Notes under the pieces: model-generated | The model's database searches: none | Told to the model about the DNA's origin: nothing | The model's input: only the letters and a program-made list of their open reading frames with translations | Shown: positions 34,290-46,450 of the stretch, piece after piece | Layout of the letters: each line of letters opens with the position of its first letter | Numbering within the stretch: the stretch's first letter is position 1 | Origin: Copromyces sp. CBS 386.78 | Taxonomy: Eukaryota > Ascomycota > Sordariomycetes > Sordariales > Sordariaceae | Direction: 5' to 3' | NCBI GenBank assembly: GCA_030685235.1 | Contig: MU839143.1 | Location: 1-64,000 of the forward strand | DNA length: 64,000 bases | Translations under genes and position numbers: made by a program

Positions 34290-37200
34290 GGTGCCGAGTC
34301 ACACAAAGATCGCAAGCGGGCTTGATCGGAAAGACTCGCCAGTGTATCGATATCTGCAACGACTTGTTGTATAATTCTGGTTTCCGTAGCAGCGACGGAC
34401 TGCAGAACTGAGTTGGTGCCGAGAAACGGGAGGCTCTCCTTAAGAGCTGCGCACAATTACCGGGGCATTCAAGAGACCCAAATAGTTCTGTTGTCGCAAG
34501 ATCGAAAACGCTTTCGTGTTTTCAAGGATTTATACTTGCGCTGTACCGGCGTTTAGGTCGTTCGAATGTGTATGTCGCAGTGTCGCGTCGAGGTTGATGC
34601 TAATGCGTATGTTGCTGCTAGAGACTGCTTCTGCTGATGGATGCAAGTCGACAGTGCTGACTTGTATTTTTCTCGCCGGAGTTTAGGATAGTGGTATGGA
34701 AGCGTGAAGGAGCGGATCGGTTATGGTGAACCAAATTGAGTAAAAGGAAAAGTGTAAATGAACGGACGAGTATTTTTCCTCGAGAAATGAGCGACGTGAA
34801 AATGATGCTATGTATGATGAAGAAAAATGAATGGGGAAACTGGTGGAAAAGCAGGCCACCCAACGAGACGGGAGTGCGCCTGGAGAGTCGAGGAGGTAGG
34901 GGCCCGGCGATGATGGGGACCCAGTTTGGCACCACCCTATGCTGCCGTGGGCTGGTGCTGGTGGGAATGGAATTGCACGAGGCGAGGGCCCAGGATGCTG
35001 TTCGGGGTGTGCGGGTCGTCGCGGGTCGAGGGGAGAGCCTTCGTCTAAACGATCGGATCCCAGGAAAGGAGCTCCGCAAACCGTATTTGCAATACGTACG
35101 CCCACTCTAGCGCGATCCGACGCAATGGTTTGTTATCGACCAGCTCGAGGTTGCGTGGTTCTGGGTGAAAAGCCCCTGTTTTCGTGAGGTTGTTGCGACG
35201 ATGGGAGAAAGTTTGAAGCGAAGCTGGGGGAGTTTCCAGTTCCGAACTGAAGTCCAGCCGGCGGAGAGGGAGCGGGCGAGATTCGAAGAGATGAGACGGT
35301 CCTGTACAGGTGAAGCTGTAAGCTCTGACAGGTGTCGAACACAGCGAGTGTAGACGTGACAAGAGGTATCGTCTGTATGGTACCTCTATTGTAACTGTAA
35401 CTAATAAGGAACGGTCGCCAGACAGTGCAGATGTCGAAGATTTTGTACTGTACAAGAATAACTAACAGAGATACTGGTGTTAGTACGGCTAAATCGGCGT
35501 GACAAGGTGTACACCTCGATAAGCCTCCCGTAGCCTGCGACCGTGCTGCGTAATATCGAAATGGAGGTGGGCAGGGTCTGTGTGGCAGCAGTGCCCTGGC
35601 AGCGAGCAGGCCGGTACCTTTTTCACCTGCACTCACTGCTTGGTTCGATCTGCCACCTTCAGTCCAGGGCAAGGCACGGCGAGATGTCTAGCTCGAGGCA
35701 CAGGCAGCCTATGATGTAGTGTAGGTGTACTCCAAAGGTCGGTCTCTCTTGTCCGCTGGTGCGTTGCCTGGTTGCGTCTGTCTCAAGTTCTGCTTGTCCC
35801 CAATGCCCAATGCCCGTAGGGAGATGGTGTTTCGGTACGGTGATTGCTTGACTGTGGCGACGGCCCTTCCGCTGCACCGGGTACCCTTGACTGTGCTGTG
35901 GTAGAACTGGATTGAGTGAGGTGCTCGACGTAGCTGCCACTGGCTTGTCCCTCGGTGAAAGTGCCCCAGACGTGGATCTCTGTCTCCGATATTCTTGTCG
36001 CACACAGTGGACAGGGGAGTCGTGAGGGATGCGACGAGGGCCTTCTGGAGGGGTGCGAACTGGTTGGAGAGACAATGTCGTGGTAATCCAGTGGTAGTGT
36101 AGTAGGTATACTACGTATAGAAACCGACAGGGAGCGGACGACGATGGGTGGACCAGGCAAATGCCACCTTGGTAAATAGCACGGCGATAATTTTGCATTC
36201 AGAGATTGCCTGGAGCGGACGACGTTCGGTGGTTGAGATTGAGTACAATTGAGATTAGAGGTGAAAATGGTCCCAAAATTGGATGGAGCCTTCCTGCCTT
36301 CCTTTTACACTAGCATGAAGCGATGGGGCCAGGGTGGGCTTCGAGAAGACGATAGGGGACCCCCAATCTCGCTAGTGATTCGGAAGAAGCGCTGCTCTTC
36401 TTGACGGCAATTTGAGAGTCCATAGCCTGGGGCCCAACACCACCATCACGGAGGACCTAGCAGGAATGGAATCTGCGAAAAGCAGGGTGGGAGTCAAGAA
36501 GTACAGCTAAAAAGGAAGCAGAGGGGGAAAAAGAAACAAGGCTGTACACGATGTGCACCAACATGCACATTATAGTCATGATGCGTCGCTTTTCCTACTC
36601 GGTGGCGGATGTGATGAGAAGGTAAAATAGACGAATAGTACTACAGCAAAATATGAGCTCACTGCCCGGACAACCAAAAGGAAGGAGGAATGACGGAGCA
36701 TTTGGGTTCGGTTCTCTTTGATAGCAGGAAAGAGCGAGGTGAATTCGGCAATACCTCCGGTGACTGGCGACTTCCCAACTTGACTGCTCGGGCTTCGATC
36801 ATTTTCGTGGCTATTCTCAACAACCTTTTAATCACGGTTGTCCAGCTCCGCCTTGACTCTGGCGACGACACGAGAAAAGCTCTTCGCATCATCCTCTGCC
36901 TCGTCCGATGTACGCTTTGGATATCCGGTTATTTCTACAGGCAGGATTCAACGTATATGATGCAGTCAGTATCAAAGTCTCTGCCGGTGCCGTGTGGAGC
37001 TGTGCGCAGCGATTAAAAAAAAAGTGGGCTATCGAAACCTCACCTCTGTTAGAGAAATGCCTGTAGATACACCTAGTTCACTATCTGCTTCAGCGTATAT
37101 GACACGCTCACTTGCACTTCAGCTGGCTCTTAATCCAAAAGAGGCCACTGTGACGCTATTGGAGGACTCAAATGTGATGCTCTTTGATATTGAATCTTGC

Positions 37201-40200
37201 AAGAATATCGCCAGAACTCTTCAGTGGCTGGGACTGCCGAGCTCCCCAGGAATCGCAGACCACAAGACCACATTCAAAACTGGGCCGTCAGGAATGACAA
37301 ACCCCCACCGACCCCATGCGATCTGACGGATTGTCGCAGGGCAGCTCTTTCTGATCAGAAACGACATGCACTTCTTGTTTTTCCTTTTTCAGCCCATATG
37401 CTTTGACCAGTCCTTGTGGTCTTTTGACCTCGTGGCTTTTGAAGGAGCCCATCTTGTGGAGAGCAGTACAGATTTGATAGCGCTTGGTTGATCACATGCA
37501 CGGGCAGATGCTGGATGCCCCAACACTCGCTGGAACCTCTAGTTGTAGTGTACAGAGAAACGGCAATCTCGTCATTGCTGGGTGGCCCAGCTTCTTCATA
37601 CGTACGTATCAACAACGGCGTCCAGTTATAATATAGAGACCGTTCTGAAGCCCAGTCTGTGTCAGGTCGCGCTGTCCGTGATCCGAAGCTCTAGCGGTAA
37701 TGAAGTTAGAATGCAGAACCGCGTCCCGTCACATTGCGGGGAGATATACCTACCTACATCTGTCCCATGGAGGGGTGCTGTTGCAGGAAGTTTTCCCCCA
37801 TCTTTCGGGAAGGGCGCGCATGCGGCATTGCATGAACAAGCAGGCCTCCTTCGCTCCGGGATTTCCAATGGCCGCCCGTTTTCCGTTTCAATCTTTTTGC
37901 GGTGAACCGGACCCAGGAATTCCCTGCCTGTTCGGGGAAAAGGACGTCGTCCGTTTCCATGGTCGTCAAGGCCCAAACTGAAAGTCGACCTTACTCCGAA
38001 CCCATGCCATGGTTATTGCAGACCGTACTTGCCTCGTTACAGAAAAGAGGCCTTTCACGATGTTACCTTTCAATTTGCCAATCCACATTCACTGGCATGG
38101 AAGCTGACTCGGAAGCTCTCCAAGAGGGAACCGAAGAAGACCGATTTCTGATGTCTTTCTAGAACACCGTCACGTTGCCATCATGATCTCTTGAACCCAC
38201 TGCTTTGGAACTGCCGTTGGGACTTTGAAGACTACCTGAAGGGGAATTCCACTGTACATAATCACGGTGTTGGTTGGAACAAAAAACCCTCTCCGCTCAA
38301 TATATCGCTCTCGGGCACCGCAGCCGCAGCCATCTTCAAGGTCCCCGTCCTTCAACCAGTTGGGGTTTTGCCTCCCATGTTTCAGCCCAGCTCATTCCCT
38401 CTTCTGTCGACGGCCAGCTTGCCATACCAAAGTCGGTGCGCTCCAAGGCATGCCTACCGCGACCTGCAGAGAGATGCGCAGGCACGTTTTCCTCTTTGAG
38501 ATATTTCACTGCACAATCCCGTTTACTTCCCACCTTTGTTGACAACATCTCACTGCCGTTTGGTTTGGCATTCAAAGCACCACATGCTGTGTTCTTGAAA
38601 AGAGTGAGTGATTCGCTAGAAAGATGGTCGTGGTGACTGTCGTCAGGGCACATCCGCGATCAACTCCTATTGGCTCAGGAAATTACCATTACCCCACAGC
38701 ACGTAAAAGAGACTTTGGACGCTATCACTAACAGGTTGCTGATGCAGCCAATTCCGCACATGATCGACTGTGAGTGAGATTGCACCCAAAGTATCGGGAA
38801 CCTAACCGGGCTCTGAGTGCCAATTTCTTGGATCCATCAGCGGGGCCTCCCCCATCTCTCCATTTCCAATTCTCTGATTCTCTCCAACCTCCCGTCCTGC
38901 TCCAACTTCCCACTTTGCTTGGCCCTGACAATCCCTCTTGCTCGTTGTGTTCCAGTTGCGAAGATCGGATGATCCGAGTCATTCAAGAACTGGTCGAGCT
39001 TGTCACATACACGGCCGGTTAAGAAATCCATTTTCTACCGCGTCAAATTCGCATCAAACAATGGCGGCCCGCTAATAGGTCAGTGTTTCAAGTGAAACTT
39101 TATGGAATTGCTGACAGCCTCGGGGTAGGTAATTACAGATACAGAGGGACAGAGAAGAGATGTTCATCCCACTTCAACCCGATGGCTGTTCCATTCAACA
39201 TCTTTTTTTTGTCGATACCCAGCCTTGTCCAACCGGGTATCGGACTGAAAGGCTTTCCAGTTCTGGATTTTGGATCGTCAAATCGCCAAGCACGTCCATT
39301 TCGCGCGATTACCGGTTCTCATTCTCCCAGGTGATGAACAGCGGCTCGGAAATCCTGGGGAACTGCCCCGGGCCAAAATAGAACGAACTGCTGATGAACC
39401 ATTTCATCCGCTCAATCTCAAGGGCCCGGTGTCTTGCAGATCTCATCAACTCTGGATCCGTGTTTGCCTCTTGTGCCTGGGAGCCACGGAGCCTGGCTCT
39501 GGCAACCACGCTCCCACGGCGGCCTCGCAATCAGTCCAAATTCCCAAAGATTGCAGCGACCAGGCCTCGCCCACTGTGCTATACCTAAAATATCGACGAT
39601 ACACTGTTCCATCCCCCCAGCGCCAGGAACGAATCATTACCCGGCCACTTTGGGCACGAAATACATATCACTCTGCATTTCAACATTGGCAAAGAAGATG
39701 GGCGCAGCAGCTGAATGAACGGCGAGTGCCGCGGTCATTGCCAAGGACCCCTACCCCTAAACCCGGCCGGTATGTTTTTGTATCACAGATTCGCAGTCTC
39801 ACACCCCAAAAGACCCCCGTCAGACAAGGAAAAGAGAAAACCTACGAGGGTCTATAAAGTTTTCCGCCCCAGCCGGGTCTTCCGCGGCTGCGCAGTTTCT
39901 CCTCTCCTCGCTATGTTTCTCAAACCCGCCCAGCCATTGCGCATGTCGTGAGATTGCTCGAGGCGCAAAGTGACTGAGCACTCTTGCGCCCCCGTGCGCG
40001 GATCCCTCGGCGGGGCATCAACCGAGACTATTAAAAAGGTACCAAAACCCAAGACGACCCTCAAAATAGATATAAACGGGTACAGTAATTCGAGAGGAAT
40101 TTCCTTGTCAACACCCGATAACCGGTTTGATAGTCCCCATGGAGATGGATCTTTTAGTCAACACCAAACTACGCTCACGGCCGACGGTACCAGATATGGA

Positions 40201-42920
40201 AAGCTTCCCTGGTGTTGAAGAGACGGAAGACGCCTTCTTTCTGAATTCTGTTCCATCCGATGTTATCCCTTGAAACTGCAAATCGAAGCGCCATCAGATT
40301 GCATGAGGCATGTGGTACACAAGGAAGAAGAAGGACCCATGTTAATAGGTAGTGAACGATTAGGTATCGGATCCTGCCTCTACTCCTGATGGGTCATCTT
40401 TCCCATTTCTTCATGAAACACGAAACGCGGAGGGAAATTCATGCGAACTAGGATGTGGGAAGAGGAACAAGTTTGAGACCGTTCCCTACACTAGACTACA
40501 CGTTATAAGAGCTTCTTGGTTTGATATACCCAACCATCTGGCATTGGCTACCTCCCCCTATCCAGTACAACAGTCATACAAGCAAGCAACCACCACACCA
40601 ACAAAGGAATTAGCATATGTGAGAAAAGCTGGTGCGTATGCTTATTTGTTTCGATGTCGGAGTGCCTATGTAAGCTCCGGATGGATGGCCGGCATCATGG
40701 GTTGGCGCCGGCTCTGGTGTGTGTATATGTACTTCACACACTTGCACGACACACCCAACCCGCCAGTGCGGCCCCAAAGCGCTTCTCTGCTTCTCGTGTG
40801 TGAATCACAAGTCAGGGCACGCTTACTGTCGTGCTAGAGGTCTTTTAGGTCTGTTATTCTCACGGTTTTCGAACATCTGAGTGGTACAACTCCTGTGAAA
40901 GCTGTGACTGACTTGTCACATCTTATCACGCACGCACACACTCACACAACACCTCCCCATCGCTCATTGGAGATCTGATTGTGCGCAACACATACCTTTC
41001 CCTGCGTAAAGGTTCCAGACCGGAGTATCATCGTGAACATGTTCTTCTCGGCCTTCTTCTCCTTTTCCATGCGATGCATCAATCTTTCAAAAAAGTTCCC
41101 CAACTTTCCCAAGCCAAGCTCTCCCGGCTTGCACTAGCTGCATCTGCAGCACCGAGCACCTGCAGAAGCTAGTGCGTGCAGCAGCCAATGCCTTGCCTTG
41201 TGGCTCCACCCGGCCGCACGCCATTTGGACGGATCCACAGTACCCACTGACGGATCCACTGCGTCCCGACAGCTGGCCACCGGCTGTCGGTAAGCAATAC
41301 CCCCGCCATGCTCAGCGCCATGCCAATGGCACCGCGGCCACCGGCTCGGGTCCGTGCTTCCTTTCTGCTTGCCGACATCCAGTCACACTCACGCCAGTCA
41401 CCCCCAGTCAGCCTGTGAACAAGAGCGATGGCGATGGCAGAGAGACGACATGGCTCCAGGGGCAGAGCAGGGGGCTGTGTTGATTTGGATTTGGGGCCGC
41501 GACGCCCGACAACTTTCCATCAACCTCGTCAATCATCCAACCGACAGACCACGCGCCTTCTTCTTCTTCGACAACTCGACAGGGCCCAGCCAGGGCTTGG
41601 GTTTGCCTTTCGTTGTCTGTCAGTCATTCACAAACCGCAAAACATCATCCATCATTTGGTGACTGACTGGCATGGGTGATCACGTGAACCACTTCAACGA
41701 GATGGGGGGGCTGATGAACTGATGGAGTTTGTGATTAGGGAACCAGGGTCCCTTCCTCCTCGACTCTTTCGGGGTTGTACTGTGATGCCAAGCGGATTTT
41801 GTACGCCGACTCGCCGACCGATAACACCTATTTTTATTCAAAAGTGTCGTGGCTCCGTGGATCATGTTTGACGAACGAGAACGAAAGCGATTGACGAGCG
41901 TGGTGGGTTAGTACTTGGTAGATGGGCCTAGACTCTCGTCACTCAAGTCACGGGGTGACGCGGGAAAATTCCGTCATTAGCTTCGCCTCTTGTCTTGACT
42001 CCAGGTGCCATTTTGCACGAGAGCTGCTACAGTGATGAGGAAGAGTTGACTGTCGCTGTAGTGTAGGTGTGTGACGAAGTTCAATGCTTCTTCGAGTGAT
42101 CGGTTGGGTGGCAAAAGGTGAACAGCTTCAGCTCTTTGGAGGAGGATTGGGCGAAGGTGCGGCCTTGAGGGTTGTAATATCTTTCCTTGGGAGAGTTATT
42201 CAGGGGGAGTGAGACATTGAAATGCGGATCATTGGTGGGAGACGTCTGGACTCTTCTTTGGCCGCCGCCTACCCGGCTGGGCGTCCGCGTGGTACGGGAT
42301 ACTAACCCAGTCAATGATATCCCCGGCGGCAAGAGAATCGGATCCGATACGGTCCGTCTGGAATCTACACTATGATGGGTGCTCGACTGTTTTAAGGTTA
42401 TTGTGTCCACTTGGCTAACCAACCTCCCAACCTCCGTCTCTCTTCCGGGCCGCCCGTTTGCTTCCGATGCGCCACTCGGGGTTCCACCGAACCGGTCAAG
42501 ATCCAAGCTCCCGGGCTTTTGGCCGGAACCTTTGAACTCGGATTTCTGGAGTTGTGCTGAAGACGGAATTTGAGAGAGAGGGAGGTTGATATCACTGAAT
42601 GGTATGCCTTCCATCTATCACGGCCAGTTCGTAACCTGCTCTTTCTTTCACGTGCCATAGTCCTTTCGTCTTGACTCCGGTCTCCAACATGGCCCCCTTT
42701 TCCTATTTCAAGCGGGTGGTGGAACAAACTGCCATTCAAACTGGGTCGTCTTTCTTATTTGAGACGATCCTCTGCTCTTGGAAAACACGAGTGTCTTGGA
42801 CAGACCACCCGCCGTTCTTAATTATGGCTGGCTACGCCACGAGCGCTACGTACTGGTACATAGCCTGCCGCCGTCATGACACTCCTGAATTTGTTTGTCG
42901 TCAATGGCAGGTTGGGTGCG
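34290..42920. other. 8.6-kb gene-poor interval upstream of the IME2-family gene
   Basis: Base composition is normal, with no RIP-like block, yet I found no reading frame with family resemblance, splice-consistent extension or sustained codon bias. The longest open frames (for example 39270-39857 on plus) start at non-ATG codons and recall no family. It may hold a long kinase leader, regulatory DNA, noncoding transcripts or rapidly evolving genes that cannot be seen this way. Confidence 0.5.
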
Positions 42921-43366
42921 TACCGTAAAAACTCGACAAACTGGCAAACCGCTTTCCCTGTTTCTGTGCAGGGCATATGGCAGAAATCTGCCAGGAAGAA
43001 GCCCAGTCAGCCAATATACACCAGCAAATGTATCTGCCCAGTTAGTGCAAACTGAAGGACATTGCCCTCGACGTTAATTTACACACATTCGAAGGCACAG
43101 TGATCGACCTGATCCTGCCAGCTCCCTGTACAGATATGCCCTCTACCCTACACAGAAACAGGGAAAGCGTTTTGCCAGTTTCGCGAGCTTTTACGGTATA
43201 TCTGCCCCATTAGTGAAAACTGAAGGACATTGCCCTCGACGTTAACTTACACACATTCGAAGGCACAGTGGCCGACCTGATCCTGCCAGCTCCCTGTACA
43301 GATATGCCATATACCCTGCACAGAAACAGGGAAAGCGGTTTGCCAGTTTGTCGAGTTTTTACGGTA
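42921..43366. mobile_element. TA-flanked MITE-like element A with 62-bp inverted ends and a duplicated right half
   Basis: The left end TACCGTAAAAACTCGACAAA (from 42921) is matched by the reverse complement of the right end (to 43366) over about 62 bp with one mismatch, and both ends are bounded by TA. The right half is present twice in tandem: 43031-43198 and 43199-43366, 168 bp each, both ending in ACGGTA. The copies differ at scattered positions, so the duplication is not a recent assembly error. No coding capacity. The family resembles Tc1/mariner-derived MITEs by TA ends; its identity is unknown to me. Confidence 0.75.
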
Positions 43367-43419
43367 TTTCATGTTCTTTTTTTGACAGTGTCGGAAAGTG
43401 GTTATTAAGGCACCTCTAT

Positions 43420-44088
43420 TACCGTAGAAACTCGCGAAACTGGCGAAAAGCTTTTCCTGTTTTTCTGGCAGATATGTACAGGGAGCTGGCAGGATCAGCC
43501 CGCTTCCTGTATATGTAAATGTATGCGAGTTAACGTGAGGGAGTAGTGTTTCTGGTCGTCGGGGGTTTGTTGACTGGGCCTTTTCTACTACCGTAATAAC
43601 TCGCGAAACTGGCCAAAAGCTTTTCCTGTTTTTCTGGCAGATATATAGAGGGAGCTGGCAGGCTCAACCCGCTTCCTATACATGTAAATGTATATGAATT
43701 AACGTACCGTAATAACTCGCGAAACTGGCCGAAAGCTAACCCTGTTTTTCTGGCAGATGTAAGGCCCAGTAAGCCAACATACACCAGCAAATGCATCTGC
43801 CTAGTTAGGGAAAACTGAAGGATATTGCCCTCCACGTTAACTCACACACATTTACATGTACAGGAAGCGGGCTGAGTCTGCCAGCTCCCTGTACATATCT
43901 GCCAGAAAAACAGGAAAAGCTTTCGGCCAGTTTCGCGAGTTATTACGGTAGAGGGCAATATCCTTCAATTTTCCCTAACTGGGCAGATACATTTGCTGGT
44001 GTATGTTAGCTGACTGGGCTGATTCCTGCCCTGCATCTGCCAGAAAAACAGGAAAAGCTTTTCGCCAGTTTCGCGAGTTTCTACGGTA
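43420..44088. mobile_element. Composite MITE-like element B with 53-bp perfect inverted ends and nested copies
   Basis: 43420-43472 and the reverse complement of 44036-44088 are identical over 53 bp, beginning TACCGTAGAAACTCGCGAAA. Inside are a second left-half copy starting TACCGTAATAAC at 43589 and a complete inner element at 43705-43950. The sequence on both sides of the inner element reads continuously into the family consensus (TTAACG before, GAGGGCAATATCC after), showing insertion into a TA within an older copy. Confidence 0.75.
43705..43950. mobile_element. Complete inner MITE-like element C (246 bp)
   Basis: Bounded by TA and inverted ends of about 53 bp (TACCGTAATAACTCGCGAAA...CTGGCAGAT) with a short mismatch block near position 33-36. 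Its interior contains TACACCAGCAAATGCATCTG, AGGATATTGCCCTCC and CTGCCAGCTCCCTGTACA, all shared with elements A and B, so this is the best full-length reference copy of the family in the window. Confidence 0.75.
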
Positions 44089-44460
44089 TTCGAAAGGCCT
44101 ATTCGAACAGCTCGGTCCCCATCTTTTGGATTCTGCCATCATCTGTACACTGCTGATCCGTTTGCCTTGATCTAGAGTTTCAGGTATAGTTTCCAAGAAA
44201 AGGGCGGGCGAGAAACGTTCAACAGGAAGAGTATCTTGCTCGGTCATCCGATGCTCCAATGCTCCTCTCCCGCAAAAGTCAAGTCCGTCCGGTAACCAGA
44301 CACTCTGCGCATACCTACCCGCCAGCCTGATTCTGCTGTCCCAAGATGGTTTGGTAGAACTAAAACTTGCGTGGCCCATCCTTACTTCCACAATGGTTTT
44401 ATCCCGAGATAACATATTCTGGGAATATTCGTTGCAGGATTGCAGCTGCGGACCCTGCAC
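44089..44460 (-). other. Open frame fragment cut by MITE B; possible gene remnant
   Basis: On the minus strand a frame runs from about 44460 into the MITE end with natural-looking composition (segments such as SWDSRIRLAGRYAQSVWLP and SPALFLETIPETLDQGK). It has no clear ATG at its head (starts at GTG) and I recognise no family. It may be a remnant of a gene interrupted by the element, or chance. Confidence 0.2.
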
Positions 44461-45071
44461 GTTAACCCGTTTATTTCCTAAAATCCCTAACGCGGACCCG
44501 AACAGGCCTTAAGACTGACTACCTTGGGAAGGTGCGCTGTGCGCCTGGAGGGGTATAAATACCTGGGTTCTGGGGTTTCCTGTTCATTAGTTTTCTTCCT
44601 AATCAACCATCACCTTGCCCAAGAATCCAGTTGTCAACCAAGACGAGTTACAACCTCTAGGCAGATACGTGGTCCATGGTTCCTTCCTCCCCAACGACAG
44701 TCACTTCTTTCCCCCGTGAAACCCACTTCCACAGCACAACCCTCCAGCTCGTTTGAGTGTTATTTTTCAGGCAGTAACCGTTCGCACTACTCTTCCGTCC
44801 CAAATCGCCCTCGTGCCTCCCGCTTCTCCACAACAAACAAAGTTGGACTTCCTTGGACTTCCTCTTTAACCCTCTTCCTCCACCCTCCCCCTCCTTCTCT
44901 CACTCTTTTCTTAACCACGACTCGTCTGCGGTCATTGTCTCCCCCGCCGCCGACGCCGCCGCCGTCTACACCGCATTGCCACGACCACAAACCTCCAACC
45001 GCGGAGTAACAGAGGAGTCTCGTTGCTCGCAAGGCGTTCAGGCTTTACCTCTCTAACTCGACAAGCTCACC
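44461..45071. promoter_or_regulatory. Promoter and leader of the Stc1-domain gene
   Basis: Contains a possible TATA-like GGTATAAATAC at about 44552-44562 and a strongly C/T-rich stretch at 44690-44960 before the ATG at 45072. No separate gene is supported. Confidence 0.45.
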
Positions 45072-46450
45072 ATGTCGGAGCCCTCTGTGCAAAGCCCGGC
45101 TCTCCAGGCCAGACCTGGAGCGGCTTCAAGGTAAGCTTTTGACCCCCTCCGGCAATTGTCCAAAGTCAGAAGTAGAAGCGCTTTTGCTGACCATATCTTT
45201 CCCACCAGTGCGTACAGTCGCGGTCAGCCTGGACAGTATGTTCCCCACACACGTCTCCCCAGTATGCTTTGGGCACGATGCTAAGCTCTCCAACAGGATC
45301 CGCTGCATGAACGGCAGGGAGTGGCAGGATCGTTCGGCCTTCAACCCCAAGAGGCTCAGAGTATACGATAATGAACGCCGTACCAACAAAGACATCACAC
45401 CGTACAACTCCTTCATCTCGTGCAAAGCCCATTCAGGGCATAATCCTTCGGATCAACAATGCGTGGGCGGCTGCCATCGTATCTTGCCCATGGAGAAGTT
45501 CAGCAAGAATTCCAGAAAGATGCGCAAGTATAAGTGTATCGATTGCACCCAACATCAGCTATACCTCGAGCCTCACGCTACTGTTCCTGCTCCGAATACT
45601 CTTTTGACCACTGCCGAGAAGGAGGAGCTTGCTCAGGCTCGCCTCCGTCGTAAGGCTAAGCACGACGCTGCTCAGGCTGCTCTGGATGACAGTGACGAGG
45701 AAGACGAGTCCCTCTACCGCGACGACCAGGTAACACGTCCTTCTTGTGCGGTTGAATATCTGCGACATGCTAACGGTTCCAGTCTGTTCTCTCTGGCGCC
45801 TATGGTGCCGGAAGCACTGTCTCGGGTGCTATCACCGGCAGCCGGTCTGTTTACTCTTCGAGATATTCGGAAGCCGGAACGGATTACAGCAGCCAGCTTC
45901 AACCGCCCCATCTGCGTAGCGAGAATGGCTCTGCCACCACCAGTGCTTTGGCGGCCCGTTTGAACCAAGATGGCTCCTCTCTCACTGGCAATGCCTGGGG
46001 CTCTCAGGGTTTCTTCTCTGAAAGCTACGCCGCTGTCTCGACCTCGAGCAACGGTTATGCCCCCAGCGACGCTCTCCTGACTGACGGACAATCCACTCTC
46101 GGCCCTGAAGATTCGGGATCTGTGGTTGCTGCTCCGGAGGACGACGGCGAGAACAACAACCCTCCGTCCTCTCAGCGCAAGCTCATTGCTGATCACACGA
46201 CCGTTACTGAGTTTTTCCAGGCTGAGGAGTCTTGGAGAACTGATATCGGGACTCTGTCGCCGGGTAATTGGGTCAAGCTGGTAAGTCATGCTAGCAAACT
46301 TCTTGCTATCAGTTTCCTAATCATTTATTTTTCGTTTATTAGCCCGGTCGCAAAACGTTGCCCCAAGTTCCTCAGTACATCCGAGAGGGCGTGGATGATT
46401 ACGAGTCCGATACCTACTCCTATGATGGCGAGTCTGACGACGAGCTGTAA
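45072..46450 (+). CDS. Stc1-domain protein (374 aa)
   Basis: Exons 45072-45130, 45209-45235, 45297-45729, 45783-46280 and 46343-46450; introns 78, 61, 53 and 62 nt; 375 codons in frame. The 27-nt second exon encodes SAYSRGQPGQ and brings the start directly to IRCMNGREWQDRSAF. The Stc1-type zinc-binding region covers about residues 30-115: Cys32, GREW (35-38), SAF (42-44), CKAH (71-74), CVGGC (84-88), MEKFSKNSRK (94-103), CIDC (109-112). The founding member, fission yeast Stc1, links the RNAi effector Ago1 to the Clr4 H3K9 methyltransferase complex; most filamentous-fungal members are uncharacterised. Acidic Ser/Asp-rich central and C-terminal parts follow, ending YESDTYSYDGESDDEL. Placement in the family is by recalled motif pattern, so a role in heterochromatin is only a hypothesis. 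Confidence 0.8.

Noticed and set aside
39270..39857. 195-codon plus-strand frame in the long gene-poor interval
   Set aside because: Opens at TTG, no recognisable family, and several overlapping frames exist on both strands.
42921..44088. CRISPR-like repeat array
   Set aside because: Repeats are inverted, of unequal spacing, TA-bounded and nested, and the host is eukaryotic; transposon structure explains them.
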